NCBI GenBank assembly: GCA_002049455.2
Contig: KV918981.1
Location: forward strand, 1 to 64,000
DNA from: Porphyra umbilicalis
Lineage: Eukaryota > Rhodophyta > Bangiophyceae > Bangiales > Bangiaceae
DNA: 64,000 nucleotides
Direction of reading: 5' to 3'
Each line of letters starts with the position of its first letter. Position 1 is the stretch's first letter. This document shows positions 44,219 through 55,559 of this stretch, in pieces. The translations under genes and the position numbers were made by a program. The notes under the pieces are model-generated. The model did not search any database. It saw nothing but the letters and a program-made list of their open reading frames with translations, and was not told the DNA's origin.

Positions 44219-45162
44219 ATGGAAGCCAGCTGGCCAGCGGACAGCCACGTAGCCGGTGACGTCGGCGACTCACCGGCGTCGACGGTCGCCGAGGCGGCCA
44301 TCGATGATGGTGGCGAGCATGTGGATGCGGTTGCCACTGGTGGCTACAATGCGCCCTCCGACGCGGAGGTGGAGGAGATCGGTGCGCGTGACACGGGCAA
44401 GCAGAAGCGGCCGTCGTGGACGGACTCTCACGACGTCAAGCTCATCAACGCGGCGCGCGCGGCCATTGCCCATGTAGCTCCACGTGGCAAGATATCCGAG
44501 CGGTTCGAAAACGCCGCCACCATTTTCAATTCCAAGCCGCAGGCTCCCTTCAGAGTCACTGCGAAAGTGATGCAGGACCACTTTAACACCTTGCGAACGC
44601 AGTGCAAGACAAAAGACAACGCCGACGCCAAAAAAAAACGGGCCACGAGAAGAAGGACGGCGACACGGAGCTTCAGGTGCTTCTACAAGATGTCATGCTT
44701 AATTTGGTTGATATCAAAGAGCGTGAGAAGGTCGAGCGCAAAGAGGCCAGCGAGAATGAAGAACAGCTTGTCTCTGACGGCTCGGCCATTCGGCAAATGG
44801 CGATGGAAAGGCGCCGCCGGCATGCAAAGAGCTTGGAGGAAGAGAGCAGCGACGATGCGGAGGACGCGCCCGCTATGTCCAGGTCAACACCAACCAAGAA
44901 CTCGGCGAGAATGGGCCGGCGCCGCATGCGCTCAGAGATGGACGACGACGATGAAGACATTGTCGAGATCATCCAGCAGAGTGAGAAGCGGCGCGAGGAC
45001 CTGGCCAACAAGCAGATCGCGCTCGAGGAGAGATGTATGGCGGACGAGGGTCAGCTCGGGCGCGACGAGGCGGCGCTACGAGAACGCCAAGATGCTGCGC
45101 AACACGAGGAGCGGCAGGCACTTTTGAGTGTCCTCGAGGCCATGACGCGCGAGCTGGGGTGA
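44219..45162 (+). pseudogene. Myb/SANT-like DNA-binding protein of transposon type, frameshift at an A9 run
   Basis: ATG at 44219 (TCACCATGG context) opens an acidic N-terminal region, then a putative Myb/SANT-like helix set (KRPSWTDSHDVKLINAARA ... RFENAATIFN ... MQDHFNTLRTQCK, residues about 60-130). At the nine-A run 44630-44638 the protein-like reading moves to another frame, which runs to TGA at 45160-45162. That part has KKDGDTELQVLLQDVMLNL and long charged coiled-coil helices (IKEREKVERKEASE, QQSEKRREDLANKQIALEER). The total would be about 314 residues. Such trihelix/Myb-like proteins are the usual second ORF of PIF/Harbinger elements and also occur in other protist DNA transposons. 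The shift could be a mutation, a base-calling error in the homopolymer, or less likely slippage. Confidence 0.65.
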
Positions 45163-45230
45163 TTTTTCTTTTTTTATCCGTGCGTGCCACTGGTTGCCTT
45201 CGTTGGTTGTTGTGCGCTTGACCTTCGTGA

Positions 45231-45633
45231 TATTGCTGATCCCCGAAATTTGTCCTGGGGGACAGAGAGAGAGACTGACTGTGAAAAACAGCACTCTATT
45301 GTTCTAAAACGACAGTAAGAAGGCATCAAAGCCAATAGAAAGCCCGCATTCGGTGCCAGGACCTCGCATCCGGCAGAACTCACTGTTTGTTGCCGCTTGA
45401 TCCGATTCTCTTGGCACGGAGCAGGCTGCCCACGTGAGATCTTGAGATTTTCTGCTGTCTCCTTGCCAAAAGTGCAGAAGAAAAGAGGAGCTGATGTTGA
45501 TTTCCAGGCTGGATGGGCACATGTATGCAACCAGGCGCACCAAGTCAGTCCCAGGGGCGCATCTGATTGGTGGAGAGAGTCGGTCCGCAAGTCAGTCTCT
45601 GTCCACCAGGACAAAATTCGGGGATGAGCAAGA
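45231..45633. mobile_element. MITE family M1, copy C (399 bp)
   Basis: The element 45233-45631 starts TTGCTGATCCCCGAAATTTG and ends CAAAATTCGGGGATGAGCAA. It is homologous to 19561-19959 in the reverse orientation over its whole length. The left flank is TA (45231-45232) and the right flank GA, so one copy of the duplication has mutated. It lies about 70 bp downstream of the Myb-like gene. Confidence 0.88.
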
Positions 45634-46569
45634 CATTGAATGAGGTATTGGTATGACTTGAAATAAGCAGGCAGTCCAAAAAAAGTAAACAAACACGGCA
45701 GGGGCACAGTGCCTGCAGGCTGCGGCGGCTCCGGCCACCGGTGCCTCGTCAGTGGCGCCCCCCCCCCCCCCACCCGGCACTTTCAAGCTGCGCCCCCCCC
45801 GTTGGTCTCACATGCAGTCCCCTCCTATCACCCTCCCCACCCCTTCTCCCACAGGTCCTTTCTATACCTCCCCAGAAAGACCTGCGCGCCGGATGACACA
45901 AACGTTCCACAGCACACGCAATCCCCCTCGCGGTATGAGGGGACGCGGATGCCTGTCGGTAACCAATACAGCCGCCGTCACGTCTGCCAACGAGGATGCT
46001 GTGGTCCGTCCCCGCCACGACATCAGCGGCCGCGCACCTTATGGTCATCACCAACGAAGGCGCCGACACGGCCGTCAGCGCCCCGTGCCATCGTCAACGG
46101 CGAAACTAAAGGCGGGTCGACGGGGTGAGAGTCCGCGATGGCGGGGTAAGCGGTGGCGTGTCCGTGGCGGCGGATTCTTGCAGCAGCGGGGCCGGGAGCG
46201 GCTGGGCTGGGCGCGGCGGGGTGGAACGCGACGCGGCCGGCGGCGAAAGGGCCGCGCGCGGCCGGGCCGCGCGCGGCGGGGCCGCGCGCCGCGGGGCCGG
46301 GCATGGCGGGGACGGGCGCAGCGGGGCCGGGCGCGGCGAGGCCGGGGGCGGCGGGGTGGGGCGCGGCGCGGAGAGGCGCGGCGGGGACGGGCGCGGCGGG
46401 GCCGGCGGCGGCGCGGCGTGACTGGCGAGAGCGCGGTCAGCGCGTGCATGCTTGGCGGGTGCGTTGTTGGCGTGAGCATGGTCGGCGGGGGCGGCGACGG
46501 CGGGAGGCCAGGCAGCGGGGGCCCAGGGGGCGGGAGCGGCGTCGGTGGAGGCTTTGTTGACCGTGTGCC
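45634..46569. other. Spacer and GC-rich repeat left of gypsy copy 2
   Basis: 45755-45800 has C runs. 46200-46425 is built from GGCGCGGCGGGGCCG-like units of about 10-15 bp. 46437-46569 resembles the sequence right of the element (57065 onward) in G-rich, Ala/Pro-coding composition. Before insertion the two were joined at GGGTT. Confidence 0.5.
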
Positions 46570-46574
46570 GGGTT
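46570..46574. repeat. Target-site duplication GGGTT, left
   Basis: GGGTT directly precedes the TG of the 5' LTR and is repeated directly after the CA of the 3' LTR at 57060-57064. A 5-bp duplication is typical of Ty3/gypsy integrases. Confidence 0.92.
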
Positions 46575-46970
46575 TGTAGCATATCTCGGCTCCTGATTGG
46601 GAATTGGCCACGAGTAGCCCCCTTGACGGACCACAGCCCATGTATTGTGGGAATTGGCCTGTGGCACGCCCTTTGGGGGGTTTCTTCCGCATTGTTCATT
46701 TTTTATTGTTTGTTTGCTTGCCTGTCTTCCCTGTCTGCCGGCACTCATTACGATCGCTTGTGATCGGATGGTCGATCGACCGGTGCCCTCGTTTGTATTA
46801 AATCACCGTGGGTCCGGGGTCGCCGTCGTGGGCACCACCCGGCTCCCTATCGGATGCCGTTCGACAAAAGGTCTTTCTTCCTCGCCGCGACGGCGATAGA
46901 ACCCGCTGTATTGCTCGGCTACGGTCGGTCTCACTACACTGGTAATTGAACTAACGTTATGAATACCAAA
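46575..46970 (+). repeat. 5' LTR of gypsy copy 2
   Basis: Starts TGTAGCATATCTCGG and ends ATGAATACCAAA, where the 3' LTR ends TTAATACCACA. The final CA has become AA here. GTATTAAATCACC (about 46795) and TATTGCTCGG are candidate core-promoter or poly(A) regions but cannot be assigned. Confidence 0.92.
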
Positions 46971-46972
46971 TT

Positions 46973-46987
46973 TGGTGGAGCAGCAGG
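46973..46987 (+). other. Putative primer-binding site
   Basis: TGGTGGAGCAGCAGG begins two bases after the LTR. TGG is the complement of a tRNA 3' CCA end, and the following bases would pair with an acceptor stem ending CTGCTCCA. I cannot say which tRNA this is. Confidence 0.55.
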
Positions 46988-47311
46988 GGATACCCTCGCC
47001 TTCATCGTGCCTCGTGGCACGGTGTCGCCGAGAACTTTTTCGCTGCCTCGTGGCATTGTGACAGTGTCGATACGGTCGCTTGGCGTGCGGGGCGCGAGCC
47101 ATCGACTTGTGGGCGTGGTGCCGGGGTCATCACGTTTGAGATATTCGACGTTGGCGCGCAGGGCGTTAGCCAAGTAGGAACACTCTGTTCAGGTCCCAGT
47201 ATGTCTACTGGTGGTACCGGCGGCACTCGGCGAGCCAGAGACGGCAATTTGCCAGCTGGCTAACGGCCGCCGGGCGGGGAACAAGGCACTCCTGCGGGCT
47301 TCGACGCCCCA

Positions 47312-48847
47312 ATGGACGGTGCTCCTACTCCTCCCATCCCTGCGGATAAAGCCGCCGCCGGGCAGATGCAGGTGGCGGAGAGCCTGAAGGCGGCCGTTGA
47401 AGCACTTCAGCGACGCCTAACGGCCCAAGAACAGACTATCGAGTCTCTGGCGCGAGCCAATGACAAGTTGGTCGACGACGTCGAGGCCCTGCGCAAGGTC
47501 GACTTCCATGAGGAGGAACGCCGTGTGGCTAAGTCTCGCCGCCAGTCGGGCGACAAGACCAAGAATGTCAAGAAGACAAGCAAGGTGATTCAAGACAAGT
47601 CCGTCCGCAAGGACGATCCGGCTAACGCCGCGCCTTCCTCATCTTCCGATGACTCTGCCTCTGGGTCAAGCCCGTTGTCGTCGGACGACGACGACCCCAA
47701 TGCGACTGACACGTCCTCTTCGGACGATGGCCACGGGCCACCAGGCCCGCCGTCGCCCTCAAGTGGGTCCTCACCGAGCGACAGCTCGAGCGAGTCGGAC
47801 GCGGCCGCGCGCAAGCGCCCCGCGACCCCCACCAAACAAAAGGAGCGACTTGAAAAAGCCGATAGAATCGAGGTGATCCGCCCGGCTAATAGCCGCTTCA
47901 AGACACTCCTGGACTACAGAATGTACTTCCTGATCCGCCGTCAACTGACGTATACGCCTAAGGAGGCGCAACGGTCGCATCGTCTCAACGAACGTTTAGA
48001 CGGAGCGTTCCATGGGCAACAGCCATTCACGGGAGCCCTGCTCTTGGGCATCTTCACGTTCTTGACGACCTTTCGCCGCACGTACGACGCGGCTGGGCTG
48101 ACGCACGGTCCAGCCCTTCCGCTCATGGTCTTTCGACTAGCCGGCAACGCCAAGATGGCGTTCTCTGGCGCGCTTCATAGCACCCTCGGACGTAAGCGTT
48201 ATGCCATCCGTACTCACGGAGATGCCGTCAACTGGCTTCTTTCGAAGTATGCGACGCACGCGACTGTGGCTAACGCCTATCAAGATATCATTACGATGGA
48301 GCCAAAAGACAACGAGGCGCCCACGGCCTTTGGTCATCGCGTGGAAACGCAATGCGACCTCCTGAAAGGTTTGTTAGACATCCAAGACGTTAAGGACGTC
48401 TTCATCACTGGTCTTTCGGACCTTGTGCAAGCGCACGTGCGGGTGTTGAATGGCCAATTCCCTGATCGGACTATCTCGGAGACTGTTGCTACCGCCCAGA
48501 TGTACAGGGACGGCACCAACAAACTGTGCTTGCAGCTCAAGATGACCCGCCCAACGGCAATCAAAGTCGCTTACGCGACGCAGGACCAGCTGACGACGAC
48601 GGTGCGACCGTTCACACCGGTCCGCACCCCGCCGCCCCCGCGCGCCGCCGTCCCTCAAGCCAATCATGATGACATCTGTTACAATTGTAACCAACCGGGG
48701 CACTTTGCCGAACAGTGTGCCGAACCCTATCGCCTTCGCAAGCGTCGCCAACCGCCTATCGGCGTTCATACCATCGCCGACGGCAACGCCGAAGAAGACG
48801 AGATCGAACATCCGGCCGACGCCGTGGACGACTCGAAAAACGCCTAG
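47312..48847 (+). CDS. gag: Gag of gypsy copy 2
   Basis: An intact 511-residue frame from ATG at 47312 to TAG at 48845-48847. Residues about 25-70 form a coiled coil (VEALQRRLTAQEQTIESLA). Residues about 85-170 are a basic then Ser/Asp-rich linker. Residues about 205-400 are the capsid-like retrotransposon Gag domain (RLNERLDGAFHGQQPF, FLTTFRRTYD, AVNWLLSKYA, ETQCDLLKGL). A nucleocapsid zinc knuckle C-X2-C-X4-H-X4-C (CYNCNQPGHFAEQC) lies at residues 456-469. It packages element RNA in virus-like particles in the cytoplasm. Pol lies downstream in other frames after the stop, so expression of pol would need a shift or a separate start. This is the only intact structural ORF of the element. Confidence 0.92.
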   Translation: MDGAPTPPIPADKAAAGQMQVAESLKAAVEALQRRLTAQEQTIESLARANDKLVDDVEALRKVDFHEEERRVAKSRRQSGDKTKNVKKTSKVIQDKSVRKDDPANAAPSSSSDDSASGSSPLSSDDDDPNATDTSSSDDGHGPPGPPSPSSGSSPSDSSSESDAAARKRPATPTKQKERLEKADRIEVIRPANSRFKTLLDYRMYFLIRRQLTYTPKEAQRSHRLNERLDGAFHGQQPFTGALLLGIFTFLTTFRRTYDAAGLTHGPALPLMVFRLAGNAKMAFSGALHSTLGRKRYAIRTHGDAVNWLLSKYATHATVANAYQDIITMEPKDNEAPTAFGHRVETQCDLLKGLLDIQDVKDVFITGLSDLVQAHVRVLNGQFPDRTISETVATAQMYRDGTNKLCLQLKMTRPTAIKVAYATQDQLTTTVRPFTPVRTPPPPRAAVPQANHDDICYNCNQPGHFAEQCAEPYRLRKRRQPPIGVHTIADGNAEEDEIEHPADAVDDSKNA

Positions 48848-48903
48848 GCCGGGTGCCCGACTTGGGGCTGCCCGGCGAAACGCGAAAGCGTACGGTAACA
48901 TGA

Positions 48904-49390
48904 CTGTTGCGCCGTGCCTTACGGCACTAAGAGATCTCCGCCACGCTTGGCCTGTGCATGCGTGTGATGCGGAGCTGCCGTCCTGTACTTGACACGGGCG
49001 CCGGGGTGAACATAGTGCGATCTAGTGTTCTCCCTGCGAACTGGATGGCTTACGCCGAGGAATTGACCACGTTTCCGTGCATCAGAAATGAAAACAACAA
49101 TCGTCTCGTGACGAAGCATGCTATACATCTGTATGTAGACACCGGAGGTGTACGTCATTTTTGACCGATTCCTCGTTTCCGACAACTTGTCAGTCCCGTG
49201 CATCCTTGGCACCGAGTTCATTGCACAAAACATTGAGGCGATCTTGCCGCGTTTGCGTAAAATCGTCTGGCAGGAACACGTGCGCTGCACAGAGAAGCTT
49301 CCTCGGCCAACGCCGATCTTGGCTTGTCTCCATGACAGTGCCTGGGACCGCCATTGGCAAGACAAACCCGCGAGGGTGAGAGCCTGTTGA
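48904..49390 (+). pseudogene. Aspartic protease region of gypsy copy 2, frameshifted
   Basis: The catalytic box reads VLDTGAGVNIV (Asp codon at 48991-48993), the D-T/S-G motif of retropepsins. The frame ends at 49162-49164 just after DTGGVRHF. The second half continues in another frame from about 49148 (FLVSDNLSVPCILGTEF, the ILG flap-proximal motif) until TGA at 49388-49390. The join at about 49150 therefore needs a frame change. Copy 1 does not cover this part, so the original frame cannot be checked inside the window. Confidence 0.75.
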
Positions 49391-49426
49391 CAGGTACGTG
49401 TCCATGGACAACAAGAGGAGTGGATC

Positions 49427-52400
49427 ATGGCCACATGCGACACCCCTGGTATTGTTACCATCACACCGAACGCTCGGTTATGCCGACATAAGTCAATGGT
49501 GGTCGCCCGCGGCCTTACCATCGTCAAGCCCGAAGAACCCTGCCTATTCAATTTATGCAACTTTGGCAAAGACCAAGTCATCGTTCGCGACAACTCAACC
49601 TTGAGGTTTACCGAACCCTACGAAGGGCCGATGTTGGCCGCCGTCTTGGATGATAACAATCCAAAAGATGGAACCGATATTTCATCGGACGACGCGAGTC
49701 GTGACCCACTCGAGGACCTCGACGTCAGTGAGGCCCCCGAGTACCTGCACAAGCAGATTCGATATATGCTCAAGACGCATTCGTCGATGTGGGATGGAAC
49801 CCTAGGTGTCATCCGTGCTACGCAGCACGCCATCGTCACTCCCCCAGACGCTCTGCCCATACGGGCTCAACCCTACCGAACCGGGCCGTTAAAACGGCAG
49901 ATCATCGCTGATCAGATCAACAAGATGTTGAAGCTCAACGTCATTGCCCCTGGCCATAGTGCTTGGGCAAGCCCCGTGGTAATTGTACCAAAGAGGAACG
50001 GCAAAGCCCGATTCTGTGTCGACTATCGTCGGATAAACAACATCACAAAGAAGGATGCTTATCCCTTGCCTCGGATGGAGGACTGCCTCGACTCCTTGGG
50101 AGATGCCCAGGTCTTCACGTCTCTCGACTGCACCGCGGGGTACTGGCAAGTATCCCTACGCACGGAATACCAAGAGAAGACGGCGCTCACAACGCATTGT
50201 GGTATATACCACTGGTTATCAATGCCTTTCGGCTTGACGAACGCGTCCGCTACCTTTCGACGCGCGTAGGATATTATCCTCTCAGGATTCAAGTGGCAGA
50301 TATGCCTTGTCTACTTAGACGATGTCATCATCTTCTCCGCAAACGCGGAACAACACGTCAAAGACGTTGATACGGTTCTTCACCGTCTGCGCGAAGCCGG
50401 GGTTACCCTAAACTTGGAAAAGAGCACGTGGTTCTGCGACGAAGTCGAGTACCTCGGACACATTGTCCGCCCCGGGCAAATGCACGTGCACAACAAGAAC
50501 GTGGATGCTCTTCAGCACTCCAAGTTCCCAACGACGCAGACCCAGCTGAAAAGCATCTTGGGCATGTGCAACGTCTATCGACGTTTCGTCTAGGACTTAG
50601 CCAAACGAGCGAAGCCCCTGAACGCCCTGACTAGGGCCGAGATCCCACCGGATCTACCGCCACCGACGGACGTGGCCATCGCCGCATTCGAAGACCTTCG
50701 CAACACACTGTTGTGCCGACCGGTACTTGCCTTGCCGAAGGCCAATCGGAAGCTCGTCGGCGACGTTGACGCATGCGCCGACCAAGTTGGTTGTACCATC
50801 CTCCAGGAGGAGCCGGGCGAACTGCTTCATCCTGTCGGATATTGGAGCCGAGGACTCACTGCTGCAGAGTAAAACTGCTCCACAACGGAGCGCGAATGCC
50901 TCGGCGTCGTGTGGGCTGTCCTCAAGTTGAGGCACTTCCTCGATGGGCAACGGTTCCTCGTCCGAACGGATCACCGAGCACTTAGCTGGATCTACAGCAC
51001 GACCGACTCAAGCGGACGCTTGATGCGATGGCGAATTCGCCTCTCCGAATACACATTCGATATGGTTTATAAACCAGGAGCATCGCACCACTTGCCTGAA
51101 TTCCGGTAGCGCGCCTCTACGGTGGCGCCGCCAGAAGATATCCATGATGATATACCTTGTTTGGCATTGGCCGAGACGGCCAACGGCTTAAGAACGGGGA
51201 GGTACACCTGTACCGACACATCGGAACCGGTGGAGTTCGACGATGTTGTCGAAGCACCAGAAACAGACGACTTCTGCGTCTAGATGTCCACTCGCGTGGA
51301 GCGCGGCACGGCCAAGGCCTTCTTCCGCAACGAGCATCACGCTCTGTATCGCCGAACGCCTTACGGCAACCAATTGGTTATACCAAATCATTTCGCGAAC
51401 GCGTCTTGACGCTCGAGCATCACGCTACAGTGGCAGCCCACCCCGGTATGATTCCGATGTACTACACAATGCGAAAGGCATATTACTGTCCTTCGATGAT
51501 AACGGACATCCACACCACCATCACCAAGTGCACAACTTGTGCCCAAAACCGCCTCGCCTTGCGGCGACACACCACGCCCTTGACGCTGTTCCCGGCTACT
51601 CAGCCTCTCACGGAGCTGTCCGTTGACAACGTTGGGCCCATCCCGGCCTCCAAGAAGGGCAATCGCTTCATCTTGGCTATCACCGACCGCTTCGCCAAGC
51701 TCACCAAGTGCGTCGCCTTACGGCGAATTACGGCCATGTCCGTGCGTGGCGTCAGCCATCATCGACGCGTGGGTGTCCGCCTACGGGCCCCCGGACCGGA
51801 TCCTATCGGACCAAGGGCCCCAGTTCATGTCGAACTTCTTCATCGCTGTGATGAAAATGCTTGGCATTGAAACGGTTCACACCACGGCGTATCATCCCCA
51901 AACCAATGGACAAGTTGAACGGTACAACTGTACAATGGCTACTCAGCTGAGACACTACTTCGCCGACGACCCATCAAGATGGGACGAGCTACTCCCGGTA
52001 ATCACCATGGCATATAACAGTCAACCACACCGGTCTACGAGTATCGCTCCATTTGAGCTCGTTATCCCAAGGCGGATCCCCAACCTCACGGGTCGCAACT
52101 TGCCCCCGGGCACTCCGCTTACCGAAAAGGGAACGCTGAAGGATGGGTCACCCCTAGCTCGCAAAAGCGAGTTCATGGCCCACCTGCGCAAGCAGATCCC
52201 CATGGTAATCGAGGCCTTGCGTAAGACACAACAACGTTACAAACGTAACTTCGATCATCGGGTCGCAACCCGCAATGCGGACGTCAAGATCGGCGACTAC
52301 GTATACACGACCAACCACGATCGGCATAACAAGCTGCAAAGCAAAGCCATTGGACCCTTCGTGGTCATTGACGCAGACGTGGACGCCTCCACGTTTGTCA

Positions 52401-53320
52401 TTGACATTGACGGCGAGGAAAAACGTGTCAGCAGTGACCATGTCACCCAAGCTCCTCGTCCAACGACGACGGACACGGTTCCACACCCCCTGCAAGATGG
52501 TCTTGACCAAATCAAGCCACCCCCGGCACCTGCGGATGAGTATGTGGTAGACAAACTTCTAGGCTTACGCCAGACTGGCGACAGCTACAGCGCTAAGGTG
52601 CGCTGGTTCGACTACGCGTCGAAATACGACACCAGGGAACCCCTGGAGAATCTCCCCCGCAACCTGGTGGTGCGATTTCTTCGGCAGAAGAAGAAGCATG
52701 TACCCGGGTACGAATGGCAAACGCCAACGCGACGAAGTCGCCGACAGGCTGGGCTCACAATCGTGGCCAACATCGTCACGGACTCCACGTGGATACCCAC
52801 TATCCATCATGTCCATGTTACCGGGGACGGAGTTATCCATGCCGATGACTCGTGGACAGATTCAAGTACAGCCGCCGCAATTAAGGAAGTAATTCCTGTC
52901 GCATGGCTCAAGTCCACTCTGCCGTCCATGACGCGCAAATTTGCGTATGATCCCCAACTTGCCTTGCGGCATTTCCCTCGGCTGAACCGTGTTTACGGCC
53001 CATACACATATGTATGGCCGAAATCCGCGCAGGCGACACTGATCGGGAGCGATCCCTCTGTACCAGTGCTCCCCAACAAGTTTCTGGGACCTCCGGTACA
53101 ACACTTGGACTCAGTCCTTCCACGCTTGGTGACAACCACAGAGGAAGCAACCGTGGTCATACCACAATGGACCAACACCAGTTGGTACGCTACCGCCATA
53201 CGCGCATGATTCGAGTACGAAGTGCTTTTATCAGCAGATGCAAGGGATACAAATCCCTTAATATGGGCCATGATGGCCTGCCACTTCCTTCATCGCTATG
53301 ACGATAAACAGAAAATCTGA
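49427..53320 (+). pseudogene. Pol (RT-RNase H-integrase-chromodomain) of gypsy copy 2, multiply broken
   Basis: ATG at 49427 begins a frame with an RT N-terminal region (YLHKQIRYMLKTHSSMWDG, then FCVDYRRINN). The catalytic YLDD at 50312-50323 is intact. In-frame stops occur at 50267-50269, 50591-50593, 50870-50872, 51107-51109, 51281-51283 and 53207-53209. Copy 1 has sense codons at each of these places. A 1-nt loss near 51391-51396 and a 4-nt gain near 51743-51750 shift the frame out and back within the integrase. Integrase D, D, E (SVDNVGP, SDQGPQF, GQVERYN), the H2C2 finger and the chromodomain (about 52595-52660) are still readable, as is the ~200-residue C-terminal extension ending at TGA 53318-53320. 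The base changes are mixed, not only C-to-T, so RIP-like mutagenesis is not indicated. Confidence 0.93.
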
Positions 53321-53460
53321 GAAGTGGATACAAACGTGTCAGACGACAAACAACCACCAGACGAAGAACATCAACACCTTAAAAGGCGTAAGCCCCCGAC
53401 ATTGGCACCCCCCCCCCCCTGCTGGGGTCAGCCGAGCAAGTCACTGAACAGTGAACCTCG

Positions 53461-55431
53461 CTACTCATCCTCCTCATCACTACGACGCAAGCCGCGACGA
53501 CAAGTGTGGCGAAAGCCAACGCTGGCCCCCGACTCCTGGGACACACTACGCGCACATGCATTACGCGCCGACGGCGGAGCCCCGCCGGACGGCCCCCCTT
53601 CAGCATGGGCGCGACGCCCCAGAACGCTCTGCGCGTTAAAGCGTGTCGGCGCCGCCACCTCCTCCGGCTGGATAGCCTCGAGATGCTGAGCAAAGTGCTC
53701 ATAGTTGGCATCGCCATCGACGGCGCGAGCCACGGCCTGACCAATGATGGCCAAGGCCGCCTCATCCCCTCGGCCGTCCGCCCGCTCCACAGCACGGCGC
53801 AAGCCAGTCACTTAGTCTTCCCAGGCGTGCGTTACCGCTGACACAGCAGCCTCACGGGGCGCGCGAAGGCGCAAGTCGCGCACGCGCGCCGACCCGAACA
53901 AGGCAGCCGCCGCGGAAAAAGAGGCACGCGTCGGCCAAGTGGCCTCGATGGCCCGAAGCGGCGACGCCGACCGCGAGCGATGGCGACGTGGCGAACGCGG
54001 GCGCTGGTAACACCCACGGTCGCCGCTGCCGGCATAAGCCCCTCCCTGATGGGTCTGTCGACCGCGAGGCCACACCTCGAGGTAACTCGAAGGAACCGGC
54101 GCCACATGGGCGGGCGCGTTCGGGTCAGGTGCCCAGTCGAAATCCACACAAGCGTGTCGAAAGCAAAAGCCGAACTCCTTGGTCTCGTCGACCGTAACGC
54201 GCACTTGCCGCGCTTCGCCGGTGTCCCGGTCCCGACGGACAACGTCCTTAGGGACGACCCCCCAAGGGAACACGTCCATCGCGCGGCGCATCTTGCCATA
54301 TAAGGCATATGCCACCTCGCCGTCAGGCGCCTCACGCATTTTTGACGTGTCGAAAACGTCGAAGTGACGAAGGGTCTTCTCGTCCAATCGGACAAAGACC
54401 TTGTCTTCTTGAAGGGTGCGAACCCAAGCCGCAATCAGATTACAGTAGTACTCCGAGTACACAACCTGCCAGGCGGAGCTATACTCGTTTCGCAACGAGC
54501 CCGCCAGGTACGATACCACCACCGGGGTCGCCACCCAAAGATCGGTCTTGGGCTCCCAGTCAGGGACTGGCGGAAGCAAACGAGACAAGTAAAATGACGT
54601 CGGCGCCCGGAGGAATCCGGCTGACCACTCCGTCGGCAGCAGCCCGCGACCGCGGAAGAACCGTGTGTCCGCCGCGCGGCGGTGCTCGGTCCCGAACATC
54701 GGCACCCGAAAGTGGTTCGGTAGCTCGCTCATGCGCGGGCTTCGATCTTCATCGACCGCATCATTCTCCTCCGCCGCCACCAGCGTAAGCTGATCCAAAT
54801 ACTCCGCCAACCCGGCATCATAACCGATCGGTACCGCGAGGTCCGTGGCCACAGAGCGCGAGAGAAAAACGGCCTTAGGCCAGTTGCGCAACAGGCGGCA
54901 AAACAGGTTGGCTGCCGCCCCGAACGTCTCGATGCCCCGCACGGGGAACAACAAGGCGTTGGTGTACACCAAACGGTGGAAGGGGTGCAACGGCACCTGG
55001 TACCGGATGAATGCGTTTCAAAACGACATGACCTCGTAAATACGGCGCTGTGGCCCCTGGTTCCCAAAGAACGGGTCCCCATGGACGTCGGCCACGCGGT
55101 CACCCGCGTGAGTAGGTGCGCCGTGCTCGGCCATTACGTCGACAAAGCCCGGCAGGGCCTCGTAGCGGCCGTGAAGGCGCCGAGTGTGCGCGCGAGCGCG
55201 GTTGCGAATGCAAATGGCATGGAGGCCATGGTCAGTGATGACGGGGACCCCGTCCACCACCTCGCCTGGGCCCGCATGGGCATAGAACATGCCGCTAGGC
55301 CTGAACTGCCGAAGCACCTCCGGGTCGGAGGACCGTTCCACATTGGGGTCATCACCCCCCGCGACGTGGGGCGCGGGCGCCTCGCCAATGGCATGGCCGC
55401 CGTCAACGGCCATCGCGGCCTGATCGGCCAT
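53461..55431 (-). pseudogene. Antisense ORF of the gypsy element (unknown function), copy 2, two in-frame stops
   Basis: A single minus-strand frame of 656 codons, ATG at 55431-55429 and stop at 53463-53461, has just two interruptions: TGA at 55020-55018, where copy 1 has the Cys codon of MSFCNE, and a stop at 53814-53812, where copy 1 continues through WVEQIAGL. Otherwise it aligns with copy 1 along its full length, with mainly conservative differences. The C-terminal part is Arg/Ser-rich (RPRSPRRHRSRSAS), recalling RS or nucleic-acid-binding tails. It is convergent with pol, whose end lies 140 bases away. No known domain is recognised. Two independent copies keeping the same long frame argue that it was once under selection. 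Confidence 0.8.
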
Positions 55432-55559
55432 GCTGGTACTTGGGTGCGAACCCTTACTCCCCCCTTATGTAGCCGCAAGGCAAATCAACTGCGCCACCGG
55501 CAGTTACCGCCGCGCCGCCAGGCAACCCGCCCGCGCCGTAAGGCCAATCGACCGTTGCA

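Noticed and set aside
49427-53320. RIP-like or deaminase hypermutation of copy 2
   Set aside because: The stop-creating changes include T-to-A, C-to-A and G-to-T as well as C-to-T, so no single directed mutational process is indicated.
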